From NCBI GenBank assembly GCA_936450465.1, contig OW388303.1:7528521-7592520 (forward strand): a stretch of DNA of 64,000 nucleotides, in the 5' to 3' direction. This document shows, piece by piece, positions 30,568 to 43,760 of this stretch (within the stretch, counting starts at the first letter, position 1; every line of letters begins with the position of its first letter). The DNA comes from Gibbula magus (taxonomy: Eukaryota > Mollusca > Gastropoda > Trochida > Trochidae). The translations under genes and the position numbers were made by a program. The notes beneath the pieces are model-generated. The model saw only the letters and a program-made list of their open reading frames with translations. It was not told where the DNA came from and made no database searches.

Positions 30568-33500
30568 ATGGCCGACGTCAAGTCACTGGAACACTCAACA
30601 CTGAAGGTGCGATTTTATTTAGCATTATTCAAGTCTTTTTGATGCTTTCTTGTCCTGTTTAGTTATTTGATTATAAATTTATCATAAGATGTCCGAAAAT
30701 GACAGAAATGCATATTTTACAGAGTGATAATACCTTCAAATTGTAAAGTTTCTTGGAAAAGTGACAAGGGGCTTGTCTCGGACACTTGCTTGGAAAGTGG
30801 GTTAGGTTCTGTCTGGGGCAAATTAACCATAACTGATGCTGAAAAGTTGGTGGGTCTTTAGACAATGTATTTATTGTTCTGTTTCTCTTGAACGATTTGC
30901 TGTCTTTCTGGTGTTGAAACTTAGCAGATTGTTTGAAAATATGGTTACTTAGTCGCATATGATTTTGTGGCACACAGTCGAAACATCTCCCATATATACC
31001 GGTAGGTATATGTTCTGTGGCCAATTTAGTGCAGGCAAAACTCAGTCTATTGGCACCTCAATCACTTCATAGCTTTTTAAATAATCACCATATTCTGAGT
31101 CATTGTTTAATAAGTTCCTTAAGTTATGGAAACAGACAAAATGATCATTGCCAGGAGTTGCTTGACTCTAACATCTCGCATTGAAAGCGCTTACAGTTAA
31201 AATGGATGAAATTATAATGAAAACGCCCTCATACCAGTGATTAATCTACAAATATGACTTTTAGAGTACAGGGACACACTATCACAAACTTTTATGAGTC
31301 CCAGAAATTATAAGCGAGTCCCTCCATAGTAATCCTATAAATAAAAACCTTGCATCTCATCATTTCTTTTAGTCCTTTTCAAATTTTGTGAGTAAATGAG
31401 CAGGCCGCTGCAAATGATATAGGCCCTCTCAATGCTGACAACGGGCCATTATTCGTTTCTAAGTGACATCACTTTAGAATCTCCTCTTGAAGGTTCAACA
31501 AACATGGCGACCAAATGAGCGTATTGACTCGAACATTTTAAATAGTTTTACACGCTGTTCTTTCAAAGGAGGTCAAGTAATTTTGCCAAATATTATAATA
31601 AGAACAATGTGACAAAACAGCCCTACCAAATTCTTGAGGGTTACAAATAAAGAAAAATATTGTTCTCTAGGCCTGAAATGGGTAATAAATTTAAGTACTC
31701 GAGACTAGTACTCTCGGGTACTCTTTTTGATGACTGCATAGCAGTCCTTTCGAGAACACAAAGTTTTTGAGTTTGCTAGGGGGGTTCGAGGGGCATGTAT
31801 GAGTTCTTTTTAAAATAATGATTACATCTGAGAAACTCATTAAGGTACTAAGGTCGTTTTTTGCGGAAATTTACTAACTTATAATATTTGAATCCCATTG
31901 GATAAGGCATTAACAATGGACCTTACAAAACCAACAGATCCCCCGTATACTATGTTATGCTGAAACTGATATTACCGGTACAGTCAGTCTTGTTCTTAGA
32001 TTGGGTCCTGAGGACATTTGCCAACCCTTTTGGCTTGGTGTCCCTTAAAATTTGGAGATGTAGGATATTTTACCATTGGTCCCACTTGCTCAGAATTGGC
32101 CAAAATGACCCCCTCAGCAATTTAAACTACCGTCAGTTCCAAATAAGGAAAGAATATACATGAGTTGTTTTCACAAACGATTGGTAATGAGTTGTTTTTA
32201 CAGTTAATAGGATTATCAATAGGATTACGAAATTAATTGAATTGATTGAGCTAATCGATTGAATGCCTGTTATGTAATGTACATAATGAAAATGAGATTG
32301 AGCGAGTGATTTGAAGGCAGATATATATGTTTATTCAATAAATGAGATTGATGTGCATGGAATGGATACGGTAGAACTTAAGTATTTTGCTTAGTGTAGG
32401 TGACGTAAACAAGAATATGAAACAGGAGTATAGAATATAATAAGATACTAGTTGCATGAGGAAATAAATGGTGATAGACACTAGGAATTAAAAGTCTATT
32501 GTCACAAGAGAGGAACTTTTCTTGTTGATGTGTACAGCTTCTTCAAGAAGTACTGAAACGAAGGAAAACAACATTTGTAGATTATTTCCATCAAGTTTCT
32601 TCTCATAACCACTTGTTTCACAACGACATCTATCTATCTCTCAAAACGTCGCCTACATAGTCTAACAAAGAAGTTGTTTGTCCATAAAAATGTGTCATCA
32701 TTCAAACAAACATCTTGAAAACATGGGGGTGGGCTTTTAGATGGGAGAGACCCCAACTCAGATGAAAATTCATACCCGAGACCTTCAGACAGTTAGAATA
32801 GGTTTTATGTAGTTTTTTGACACTTAACTTAAAATAATATTATAGATTTGTGTAATGTATGACCATTTAACATCTGGCAAAATTGGGGGTGGGCTATAAC
32901 CTGAGAATAACCCCAACCAGGATAACCCTCTGAAAAGTGCTTGGCTTGAGTGTGGTCTTTAATAGAGGATATCTTTCTTTCCTTGACAAATACCATGTTT
33001 ATCTCATTGAGTGAGGTAGAAAAGTAGGTATTTCATGAGTGGCGCAGCCACGAGTGAAATATATTAACTTTTCTACCTCACGAGATGAGATAAACATGGT
33101 ATTTGTCAAGGAAAAACAGATATTCTATTTATTATATCATTATTTCTGTGTTTTACGTTGAGTTGGAGTGATTTCAATGGCAAACGTACAGACTTCGCAA
33201 GCTGACAATATGACGTCATAACATTGTCCCGATGACGTCACGCAAGTGGTGATAAAGTTTATCGTCACTCAGTAGAGTGGTGATAAAGGTTATCACTACT
33301 GTAGCTTGATGGAGGGTTTATTTCACTGATAGAACCAAGTATCTCACTCCAAATTATGTAATAAAAGTTTAATCTAATCTTTCAGCATAACATCCGTTTT
33401 TTTTCCAAAGATGTGAATCAATTAAGTGTTTGACCTTGTAACTCTTGGGAACAAATTAAAAAAATTAAGTGTTTGTTAATGTTAACAGTTAGTAGACAGA

Positions 33501-36500
33501 AACTTCTATGGCTTCCATCTTCTTATCCCACAAGTGGAGCTGCATATTGCTATCTAGGTAGACCCACAGTTAGTCTGTATCTCTGCCCTCTGGTACTGTG
33601 TTGGTACTGCCCTCTGGTACTGTGTTATTATACCCCCGCTACGAAGTAAGCGGGGGTATATAGCGGTCATTCCGTCCGTCCGTCCGTCCTTCTGTCCGGT
33701 CAATTTTCTCAAAAACCATCAAAGGTACATCAACCAAACTTTGTACAGTTGTTAACCATGTTCTTCCGATCGCGCAAAGACAATTTTCAATTTTCTGAGA
33801 TTTATATTTTTTGTTGTTTTCATGGAAACGTCACTTTTTGGACTTAGTTTTATTGTGTTCAATGGGGACAAGTTTTCTCGGATACCATTCAACCTAGGTG
33901 AATGAAATTTTGGTTGTGAGTACTCATGACCATACTCTTTATCGAGTTCGAAAACCAGTTCCGAAATATTATTTTTTACGGAGTTATGGCCCTTGAATCC
34001 GAAATTGAACTTTGTACCAAAAGAGCTGTGATGCACCAATTGGGACAAGTTTTCTCGGAAACTATTAGATCTAGGTGAATGAAATTTAATATGGAGATAG
34101 TCCATATGATACTCTTCACTGAGTTTGAAAACCAGTTCTGAAATATTACTTTTTATTGAGTTATGGCCCTTGAATCCGAAATTGAACTTTGTACCAAAAC
34201 AGCTGTGATGCTCCAATTGGGACAAGTTTTCTCGGAAACTATTACATCTAGGTGAATGACATTTAATATGGAGGTAGTCCAGATGATACTCTTTATCGCG
34301 TTCGAAAACCAGTTCCGAAATATTATTTATTACGGAGTCATGGCCCTTGAATCCGAAATTGAACTTTGTACCAAAAGAGCTGTGATGCACCAATTGGGAC
34401 AAGTTTTCTCGGCAACTATTACATCTAGGTGAATGAAATTTTAAATGTAGGTAGCCCAGATGATACTCTTCATTGAGTTCAAAGTCCAGTTCCGAAATAT
34501 TATGTTTTGCAGAGTTATGAAGCCCTTGAATCTGTAATTATACTTGGTACAAATTAACTGTGTGATGCTCTAATGGGAAATATTAAGTTACCTGAAAAAT
34601 ATTACATCAGGGTGAATGAAATTTTGTAACAACAGTCAGTTCCTAAAATTATTTTGGACAATATTATGATGCGTGAAGCTGTTTTATAAACATAGTAACC
34701 TTCACATCTTTAATTCTCAATGGACGGATAGCGGATGGCGGGGGTATGTGAGCCATGCTCACTTTTTTCTTGTTATGTTATGTGTTTACTATGTTATTTG
34801 TTTTTACCATGGTTGTTGTTATGTTTATGAAATGATATCTTTCAGGTTCCCTATGAAGTTTTAAACAAAAAGTTTCGTTCAGCACAGAAGTCTATCGACC
34901 GGGAGGTGTCACATGTTCAGGGCGCTGGTAATGACCTAGAGAAATGTTTACAGACTAGCACTGTGTCCGTCGGTGATGTCACAAGGGTGCTTGACAACAT
35001 GGTGGAGAAACTCACATTTCTTAAGAGAAAGGTAAGCTATAATATAGGTACCGGTAATAAGGCGTCTATTGGCTTGAATTTGTAATAAGGTGGTATATGA
35101 TCCTGTTAGGGCTGGGACGGGTAACCCGGATACCCGGGACGGGTGGGTATTGAGTAGGACCCGGGTACCCATCACACTACCTGGACCCGTTTTTATCATG
35201 TGACTAATAATAAAACAGTTCTATTTGCTATTCTTTCATTTCAAGATTACAATGTATTTGAAGATTCTAACATAATAATAAAATGATCTATTGTCATACA
35301 CAATAAATTTGATTGAAATAGCCATGGGTCTCTATGCTAGGCTTCTAGTCCTATGTTCCAGCCAACCAGTTGAATAAAATAGTACAAAATCTTACAATTA
35401 GATGTTGGAGATCGACAAAACGGGTATCCGGGTAGGGTAGGGTAACAGATGGTCGGGTACCCGGGTAGGAAATATCTACCCGTCCCAGCCCTAGATCCTG
35501 TGCATAGCTCAGTTGTCCACGATCAGTGAAGTTCAACAACAATTGGCACGTTCTGTGAGATGGATGGGTTACCTGATATTAATTGAGAGTTTGAACGATT
35601 TCCTGCCCCACACTGAGGCATGAGGTGACGGACTAATGGTGTCCACCTGGGTTCTTGGTTCAAAATGTGCCTCTGTTCATCCAGCAGTACAAATGGCTAC
35701 CTGGTAAAGGTTGTGTTGGTGGTAACCTTTTGGCAACATGTATATTTGGTTAAATGTTGGCAATTATTTGAATTTCTAATTTGCTTGCATGACACTGTTA
35801 CTGAACATGGGCACAAAGAAACAAGGCTATGCACATCTAAAACTGACAACTGAATGCACACAAAGAAAATTATCCTAACTCTTTAAGTTATCAATTGATG
35901 AATTTAAGACAGGGGATCGTGACATCTCAGTGACAATACTTGTTATCTCTAGGCCGACGAGAGTGTCCAAGACGAGCTGGAAGCAGCGCGGGTGATCAAG
36001 AGACGTGTAGAGCATTTGAAGGAAGTGGAGAATCTGCCTGATGAAGCTCGACCACTGTGGCAGAAGAAACGTCTCGATAGGATGCTGGTGGAATTCTTCC
36101 TCCGAGCTGGATACTATAACACTGCTCTCAAGTTGGCCAGACACTCAGAGATCGAGGTATGGTTAGAACAGTGTTTATACCAGGGATGCAGAAATCGGTC
36201 TATTTGCCGGACATGTCCGATTGTAAATCAAGTTTGACCGAATGGAAAATTGACCTATCGGACATCAGTTGACCGATTGCAGAAAATAAAAGGAAAACTA
36301 AACTTACAAGCATTAAATAAAGGCAAACCGCCCTGCTTGTGTCGGTCATAATTGTTTATGAAATTGAAATACATTGATCCAGTCAAGAAGTCACATTTAT
36401 TCTTCACAGCACGAGGCACGACATCAATCATCATTATCTTCAGTAAATTATAATTGTCTGCAGAAAAAACACTTACCGTTTGATATTTAATTGATATGAT

Positions 36501-39500
36501 TTTTACATGATGACACGTTATAAAGAGGTATGCTAATTTAAAAACTCCAATTTCTCTTGCGTTTACATTAGTTCTTTTTATTTTATAATTATTCATTTAC
36601 AATTGCGAAATATGTCTCTAAATAAAATAAAAAAGTAATTTTATTAGAATAAGTTCAAATTCGTAACTACATATCTTGAATAGGAAATAGTCGTATGGAA
36701 AATAGTTGGACCACGTGCTCTGCCGAGTTGTGAGTTTACGTAAATTATATCGCTATTGAAAACGAGTTCCTTTGAATTTAAAATGATTTTTTAGAAGGTA
36801 CATATCATTTGGTCCATGATTTGAACTTTTGATGAACTATGAGCAATTAAATTATTTGAATTTTCTCGTATATCTTGACGCAAATTCGCTTGTAAACTCG
36901 CTTGTGTAAACTCGCTCAAACTAGCACTGTCGGTAAATCGTAGTTGGTAAACATTGAACCATTTTATGCATGTTAATGATAAATTAATAGTTATCGCTAA
37001 TTGCTTTCGTGGTATGTTTAATAGTATGCAATGAATGAATAACCAACAAATAGTAATACTTTCTCATACTTTATTCATAAAAAAAAAATACTTCCGGGTT
37101 CGTCTTTTTGGGTCAAAGATGAAATTCCGACTGGCAAAAATTTAAATCTGCATCCCTGGTTTATACGTATTAGTGAACCGATTATCAAATTAATGGTTTA
37201 TCAATTTGTTTGTGTATTGTCAATCTATGAAGCCTCTTCTTATATAAACGTAATAATATTAGGCTCAATGGCTAAATGTGTTAACATGATGAACAGCTTC
37301 AGCCTCCTGATCCACTCACAGATGCAGTTGTGATTAACATGTTAGGTTAAAAATCCTTCTAGGGTGCCATTACAACAAACAGAGACCTTCTCCTGATGAA
37401 GGCATCCTCGTGCCCAGGGTTTTATATATGCTCCGTTACTCTCCACTATGTCACCCCTGGGAAACTCTATCAGAGAAATCTGTACTAAAATAACCCGCCC
37501 TTGGCCAGCGTGAGCCAATCAAACTGCTACACAGCTTGGACCTGCGAGCCAATGACAATTCATATCACTTCGTTGCAAAGCATGCAAAGTCATTTTGTTA
37601 GCCATCCATCAACAGTTATCTCCTTTGACCATTTCTGCTTATCCTATTGAGCATTTTCTTTGGTTACTGATTTCATCACGCCGGCCAAGGGCGGGTTATT
37701 TTAGTACAGATTTCTCTGATAGAGTTTCCCAGTTTCTCTGATGAAGTTTTCCAGGGGTGATATAGTGGAGAAAAATGAAGCATATATAAAACCCTGGGTA
37801 ACCGAGGATGGATGAAGGGTGCCAGCTGGCTCCTGAAACATGACCAAATAAACACTGTTAAGTTTACAACTACTTCATTTTCCTTGTGATGGCTCTGACT
37901 TGTATAACATGTAGGAAATCTATCGTTCCCGCGACTCGCAAGCCATGTTTGTAGTATATGTGAAATTTTCTTGAGAGGAAGGTTTTGCTTCTCTACTCTT
38001 ACCTCTGGATTCTTGTTTGATTCTAAACATCATGTTCAAATTACAGTCCAAGCTGTATGACTTAAACCTGTTCTTGCATCTCATACAGGACTTGACGAAT
38101 ATCGAGCTGTTCTTGACGTCGAAGGAGGTGGAGGAGTCTCTCATGAGACACGAGACAGGGCCGTGCCTCGCCTGGTGCTACGACAACAAGTCCAAACTCA
38201 GGAAAATGAGGGTCAGTTGTTAATTCTCGTAAAATATCTCGGTAAAAAGCAGAAACTACAATGTAGAAGAATGAATCTGGGCTCACAGTATTTACTAAAG
38301 TTAATCTTATCTTCCAATCTTTAACATTACCTAGTGTTTTGTTAATGGAGACCAAGGTCATTATTTCACCAACTTCCCACAAGTCATAATTATTAAAGCC
38401 ATGCTACATTTTATTAAAGTTTCAGTGCTGGTTTGTCAGCATGTACTATAAAGTTCAGGTGCAGCGACTGTGCTAGCACAGAAGAGTTATCAAAGCTTGA
38501 ATTAGCCAGTGATGAAAACTGGCACAAATTATTACTTGCGGGGAAGTTGTTATTTGACATGCTATGTTAAAAATCATGTGCAAGGAGTCACTGTTGATAG
38601 GTTAATGACAAGTAAACATTGTTCAGGTAAATTTTATCACATGTTCATAGAGTTAATCAGAACATTCCTACATGCATCACTTTGCAAAGAGATATTTGTC
38701 TTGGTTGCTCTTCTATATATAGCAGCAGGCATGCCTATTTTCACGTATCGATGAATTCGAAGCTGTGACTTGAGAATGTAGTTTTAATGGTATAGAAAAC
38801 AAGGCAGGTCCTGTTTCACAAAACCATTGTCATTTAATTATAGAAAGGATGACTTACAACAGGTTGTAACTGATTTCTTTGGGTTAGATAGATAGATTTA
38901 CTTTATGTATCTGTGAGCTAACGGCACCCAACATGTTAAAGAGCTTGGACCAAAGAGGCACTGGACTCAAAAGTCAAATCTATAAAAATCTACTTTGAAA
39001 TATTCATTACCCAAAATGCATGTCTCTACCAAGTCATCCCCTGATTTAAGAAATTAGATGATTCTGATTATGGATGTAAGTAATGCTGAATGATAATTTA
39101 AATATTCTTTTTCAGAGCACTTTAGAATTCAAAGTTCGCAGACAAGAGTTCATTGAACTAGTACGCAATGATAGAAGACTTGAGGCCGTCAGGTGAGAAA
39201 ATGATTTATGAAATGATATTTTATCAGTTCTTTAACAAATTCTTCATCGATGTATATGTCACACTAATATTTGAATGACTTTTAAATATTTTCATTCAAC
39301 TTGAAACATTGTGACAGATTTATTCCAAACAGTAATGGCTAGAAAGCAGAAGCTTTATTTAATCACTCCACAGTCAATGTAGCAAATGGGTTTAGTTCAG
39401 GAAATATTTCAAGAGTCATGGCCTTTGAAAAAAATTAATGTATACACTATGTTCATATACAAATATGATCTCCATCGCAGGTGATTTGGTTAATCCATTT

Positions 39501-42450
39501 TTCTCCTGCAAGTCATAATCAGTTTCAATACTTAATTATGTTAATGTTAATTTAAAAGGAGTGTTCTATCTGGTTGATTTTTATTCCTCTTTACACATAA
39601 ATGCTATTAATACATTAGTCAAATTGAAATATATTAATGAAGGTTTATGATTTATGAGTATTGTTGTCTGAAAGTCGTGTATAGTCAGTGTATGCGTGTC
39701 CTGCAGACATGCGAGGAAGTACCTGAGTGGTGTGGAGGACGACCAGATCCCCGCTGTACAGAAAGTCATGGCTCTCCTCGCCTTCCCCAGCGACACACAG
39801 ATCAAGCCCTACAGGGTAACCAACCATCAGACTCATTTACAGCACTGTCGCGCAGCCTTTTGATACAAGAGTGTCACCTTATGATGTTGACAAACACCAA
39901 CGGATCTATCACTAACATACACATGATGTCAAACACAACAGGAATAAATGAAAATCCAGAGATATTTTGGTGATTCCATATACAAAAAATAAAATTAAAA
40001 AAACCTTTCGCTGATGTTGTATACAACACAATATGGTTACAATCCCCAGGCTTTTCCCTGGCATCTAATGTCATAGGATGCCACAATTTAAAGAGTTTGC
40101 TTGTGTATCATATTGGAAAAAGTAATTACCGGTACCCAAATGTTGAGTGGGTTGTCACTTTTGCTTACTGTGCCTAATTATATGAATAAATTTGGTAATA
40201 TAAAATTATTGAACTCAGTAGTATTATACATACTTCTCATGTAAATACTACTATCTTACTTTACTTACTCTATGATTATTCATATTCCAACATAAGAAAC
40301 TCCAAGTAATGAATGATGATTTACTGTCCCAGAAGTTGATCCACTGATATTATGACTTTTGTCATGTGAAATAATCTCTGTCTTGCAGGGTGCCAAATAA
40401 TACTCCAGTAGCCCATGGCTAGTGAAATAATTGATGGGCAAGTAAAATGTTTTGACTGGTAATCCAAAAGACTAGTTTGAATTAAAAGATGAGATAATCA
40501 TGTACATTTAGGTATTTTAGGAAGTTAAGAACCGATAGATCGAAAGGTGGGTTCTTTGTTGTCCCCAGCCGTAACGCGGAATGGGGGACTATGTATTCAG
40601 CGACGTCCGTCCGCCCGTACGTACGTCACATTTCTTGTTTACGCGATATCTTATGAAGCGTGGCATCCAAAGTCTTCAAAATTGATGTCTGTCTACATTG
40701 TGGGAAGACGCAGACACCAGTCAATTTTGGTGACCTTGGCCTTATTTTCAAGGTCACCACAACACTATGACCACTTATAGAACTCTTATTAACACAATAT
40801 ATCATGAACCCAAGTCTTAAAATTTGTTGATCATCATGGCACTTTTTACCAGTAATGCAATATATAAAGTACCTCAAATGATGTGTCTTACTAACTCAAT
40901 GTCCCCGGCGGTTGACATTGCCATGTTAGTGGCAAACACTTGTTAAAGTTATTTTCGACCATGATTCATGTTGTACTGATGGATATTTCAGGAGCTGTTA
41001 GACAGTAGTCAGTGGCAGGAGCTGGTCCAGCAGTTCCGAGAAGAGAACTTCAAGCTGCACCAACTCAACTGTACCTCTGTATTCACCGCCGCTCTGCAGG
41101 CCGGCCTCTCCTCTCTCAAGACACCGTATCCTTCACAATTTGTAATGAAGATGTTCATGAATATTGTTCAAGTAGAATGCATGCCCATATTTTCGAAGCT
41201 CTCTTAGCGCTAAGATAGTCGTAAGTGCCATACATTAACATTGACTTACGACTATCTTAGCACTAAGACAGCTTCGAAAATATGGGTCCTGGTCAAACCC
41301 AGGCTGCCAGCTACATCGTGCGAAGGTTACCCCCAACCAGGTACCCAATTGTACTGCTAGCTGCCTATTTTCAGAATTATCGTAGCTAGGACATATCCAA
41401 GCTATTTAGGACAGAAGTGAGGATATCCTAGCTCTAGGATCCTTTCGAGAATAGGGGCCCTGGGTAACAAAGGCACACTTTCAATATGGTCGCTTACCCA
41501 GGGTGACATGAGGAGACCCAACTCATTCCTCAGTGTGGGGCAGAGAATCACTGTTCAAACATTCAATTTCAAGTTTAAACTGTTTATGTCCGAGGGGTCA
41601 TACCCAGATAGCACAAATCTAACAACTTTCTGTCAGTGTGGGGCAGGAATTAATATCTTCCAAGGCACATTATCCATCCTTCAAAAGGGTCACCCAACCA
41701 TTGATAAACTTCAATATAGTTTTCCTTAGCACCAATCAGTCACTGTTACAAGTCTCACCACGACACCCGGAACCCCAACTGCCCGGTGTGTTCCAAGCAC
41801 CTGAACGAGCTGGCGAGACCGCTGCCGTACGCCCATTGTGCCAACTCTCGACTCATAGACACCATCACGGGGGGATCGCTCAACGAGCACAACCCTCCCA
41901 TGGTCCTCCCTAACGGACACGTGTATGGATACAACGTGAGTCGCACATTCATTCACAGCCAGTGCTGTCTGGCCACCAAATTTAATTTCTTTATTAATAT
42001 TTCATTTAAACATTTTCTATTTATTTAAGAAAGGGATAAGGCATTATTAATCCAACTTATTTGAATATATTGCAATAAAATTGGTACTGATAGTGTTGTT
42101 TCTAGTTGATTAGATTATAGGGTCAATTGGCCAATTCTGAACTGACTCTTTACAATGGTAAATTGCATATTACTATTCAAAATGTTTAAGGACACCAGGA
42201 TGTAGAAATTAGTAATCAACTGAAAGATTATGCTTCTTAGAAAAGCAATTTAATTAAACTAGTTTTAGTTGTCTGAATAAACCTTGTTAACTTATGCTGA
42301 ACTGTAATAATCAAGTACAGAATCTTAACATAGCTATTTATCTTTCAGTCACTTGCACATATGGCTTCCAATAATGATGGTAGAGTTGTCTGCCCTCGAA
42401 CAAAAGAAATTTACAAGATTGACGAAGTGGACAAAGTGTTTGTGATGTAA
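30568..42450 (+). CDS. MAEA: E3 ubiquitin-protein transferase MAEA (GID9 homologue)
   Basis: Nine exons splice in frame to 389 residues (human 396): 30568-30606, 34846-35031, 35953-36156, 38089-38211, 39116-39192, 39707-39815, 40992-41125, 41740-41935, 42349-42450 (TAA). MAEA pairs with RMND5 as the RING-like catalytic core of the CTLH/GID ubiquitin ligase, in nucleus and cytoplasm. Seen: an N-terminal helical region ([20 protein letters not shown]), LisH about 113-140 ([20 protein letters not shown]), CTLH from about 150 ([15 protein letters not shown]), CRA region, and the GID-type RING with C305-P-V-C308 and HCANS near 324-328, then [15 protein letters not shown] and the C-terminal [11 protein letters not shown]. 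The exon 8 acceptor was chosen at 41739 because it alone keeps frame and gives the conserved HCYK. All key parts are present. It is divergent from CtBP. Confidence 0.96.
32960..33320 (+). mobile_element. Fold-back element copy 2 (palindromic core 32981-33111)
   Basis: CCTTGACAAATACCATG...GAGTGAGGTAGAAAAG and its reverse complement flank a GTGGCGCAGCCAC centre. Right of the core are ACAGATATTCTATTTATTAT and TGACGTCA sites near 33212 and 33233, mirrored in the copy at 2955-3560. Flanking left sequence AATAGAGGATATCTTTC matches the reversed right end of copy 1, which defines one terminus. Confidence 0.7.
33633..34770 (+). mobile_element. (GTCC)n element with 178-bp tandem units
   Basis: Starts with a hairpin ATACCCCCGC...GCGGGGGTAT (33634-33660), then (GTCC)n near 33670-33690. 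About four units of ~178 bp follow (GACAAGTTTTCTCGG at 33866, 34043, 34221, 34398). It ends with ATGGACGGATAGCGGATGGC GGGGGTATG near 34710-34747, recalling the start. A 216-codon minus-strand frame across the units is a repeat artefact. Same structural class as the elements at 5094, 40537 and 44258. Confidence 0.65.
35107..35493. mobile_element. hAT-type MITE with intact 8-bp target duplication
   Basis: TAGGGCTGGGACGGGTA at 35107-35123 is inverted as TACCCGTCCCAGCCCTA at 35477-35493. GATCCTGT occurs immediately outside both ends (35099-35106 and 35494-35501). An 8-bp duplication with TAGGG-type ends fits the hAT superfamily. 387 bp, no transposase, in MAEA intron 2. It inserted next to a fragment of another repeat (35502-35590). 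Confidence 0.88.
35502..35592 (-). repeat. Fragment of the dispersed repeat family seen at 46215-46660
   Basis: GTGCATAGCTCAGTTGTCCA and GTTCAACAACAATTGGCACG reversed match 46590-46645 (GAACTTAACTGATAGCGG, CTGAGCTATGCACAGG). The hAT MITE lies at its edge. Confidence 0.6.
36157..38088 (+). other. MAEA: MAEA intron 3
   Basis: About 1.9 kb, AT-rich, carrying the MITE at 37403-37810. A short SINE-head-like trace (CTCAATGGCTAAATGTGTTA, CAGCCTCCTGATCC) lies near 37263-37310. No other feature recognised. Confidence 0.5.
37403..37810. mobile_element. 408-bp MITE with 8-bp target duplication
   Basis: CATCCTCGTGCCCAGGG plus TTTTATATATG at the left is inverted at the right (CCCTGGGTAACCGAGGATG). GATGAAGG is present at 37395-37402 and 37811-37818. 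The long arms also share CTCTGATAGAGTTTCCC and GCCCTTGGCC. A 127-bp deleted relative is at 45393-45519. No coding capacity. In MAEA intron 3. Confidence 0.88.
40537..40930 (+). mobile_element. (GTCC)n-class dispersed element
   Basis: GTCCCCAGCCGTAACGCGGA ATGGGGGAC forms a hairpin near 40560-40590, followed by GTCCGTCCGCCCGTACGTAC and a body with GGTGACCTTGGCC and AAGGTCACC. It closes near CAATGTCCCCGGCGG. It lies in the MAEA intron before exon 7. Related by architecture to 33633 and 44258. Confidence 0.5.
41184..41290. mobile_element. Fold-back MITE, CCCATATTTTCGAAGC family
   Basis: CCCATATTTTCGAAGCTCTC TTAGCGCTAAGATAGTCGTAAGTG is mirrored by CTTACGACTATCTTAGCAC ...GCTTCGAAAATATGGG. Same family as 18546-18660. 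Within the MAEA intron between exons 7 and 8. Confidence 0.8.
41295..41645 (+). mobile_element. Dispersed repeat (family of 46215-46660) interrupted by a nested fold-back
   Basis: CCAGGCTGCCAG, CCAGGTACCCAATTGTACTG CTAG and GCTTACCCAGGGTGACATGA ... CAGTGTGGGGCAG match 46370-46540. Between them, 41362-41458 (CCTATTTTCAGAATTATCGT ... TTTCGAGAATAGGGGCCC) is a separate palindromic insertion. Confidence 0.6.
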
Positions 42451-43618
42451 CAACCGACGTCGGACTATTTTGTGGACTTGTGATATAGATAGATAGGCCT
42501 CTGAGAGCAAGTGAATGAGGATGTCATGTAGAGTTTAGCTGCATTTCTTGATAAATGCTGAGCAAAAGACTTGAGGAAATTTAGATCGTTTGTAAAGGCC
42601 CTGCTAATTAGGGTGAACCAGTACATTTAAGCTTCAGTTCGGTATGATTTTGCAGTAAAGGACCCTCAGTACATTTTTGGTTTGGTGCGAAAAAAGACAA
42701 TGCCATTTATATTATAACATTTATAGAGATTAAAACATCAGAAATAGCCATACTAGCACTTCCAAGAAAACAGCTATTTGAATCATTCACACTTCAAAAT
42801 TGGCACAAAACATTATATTCTGCATATAATACACTTTGAAGCACAGTGCACCGAACTGGAAGCAAAATACTGTGGTTCAACGAAAGTAGTTTTGAACTGT
42901 TTCATCCATGTTACTCAGAGTCACTTGTCACTAGCTTTGGTTTTGGTTTGGGGAACCATTACTTAATTTCAACAAAACTGAACCCAAACTGGGCAACAGC
43001 TGAGCGAGAAAGTAGATCGTATAGGAAACAATTGTTTCGTCAAAACTAGGTTTGATGTGGCAGATTTGCACTATATTACTGAACAAATGGAACTATCTTC
43101 AACAGCGGTGTTCACTTCTTCCGGGAGCTGCATGTTGTGGTGGAGTAACGAGAAGGAGAGTATAATTTTGAGACCAGAAGCTATTTTTCTCTTCGATTTG
43201 AAAGGAAACAGAACCCATACTATTTGAATTGATGTTGTCTAATGAGCAGGGTCCAAGATGTTTGCGATTATCCCTCGGCTAACTGTTATGATAAATATGA
43301 TAACATCATACTGAAAAGAATGGTTTCACAGAAAGCCCATCTGCAATGATTTTAGACATGATCTTTCAATGAACAGGCTCAATGTGTTTCCCTGACTGAA
43401 ACAATATTTACTGTTATAGAAGCACTTTAGGAAGTTTTTTGTATGCTCTTTGAGAATGCAAGAGATTTGCATGTTGTGATGTGATGCGAAGCTTTGCTTT
43501 CGAGCTGTGAATCTTTGAATACTGTTTTGTGAACACTGATGTGAATGCTTATGCATGTGTAGTGTTGAATTGTGGGTAATTTGTATCATTCAGAAAGAAG
43601 CTTTAAAATGCTTTTTTT

Positions 43619-43760
43619 TATCAGATTTTCTATTGTTGCCTCTGTTATTGAGCCCTTTCTTGGCTAGAAACTTGCACAGCCAGGGTAATTATGTGAGAAT
43701 AGTAAAATATCACGTAACGTAACGTCACGTAACAGAGGTAACGATAGAAAATCTGAAGGG
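43619..43760. repeat. ~140-bp imperfect inverted repeat
   Basis: CAGATTTTCTATTGTTGCCT CTGTTA is mirrored by GTAACAGAGGTAACGATAGAAAATCTG. The loop side holds CACGTAACGTAACGTCACGTAAC. It may form a stable hairpin in the MAEA 3' UTR if transcribed that far, or be a MITE. Confidence 0.7.

Larger units (their letters stand above)
30607..34845 (+). other. MAEA: MAEA intron 1
   Basis: About 4.2 kb with donor GTGCGA and acceptor TATCTTTCAG. It contains the second fold-back element (32960-33320) and the (GTCC)n element at 33633-34770. The rest (30607-32955) shows no recognisable feature. Confidence 0.6.

Noticed and set aside
33752..34402. 216-codon minus-strand open frame with internal repeats
   Set aside because: It follows the ~178-bp tandem units of a mobile element; the protein repeats mirror the DNA repeats and no domain is visible.
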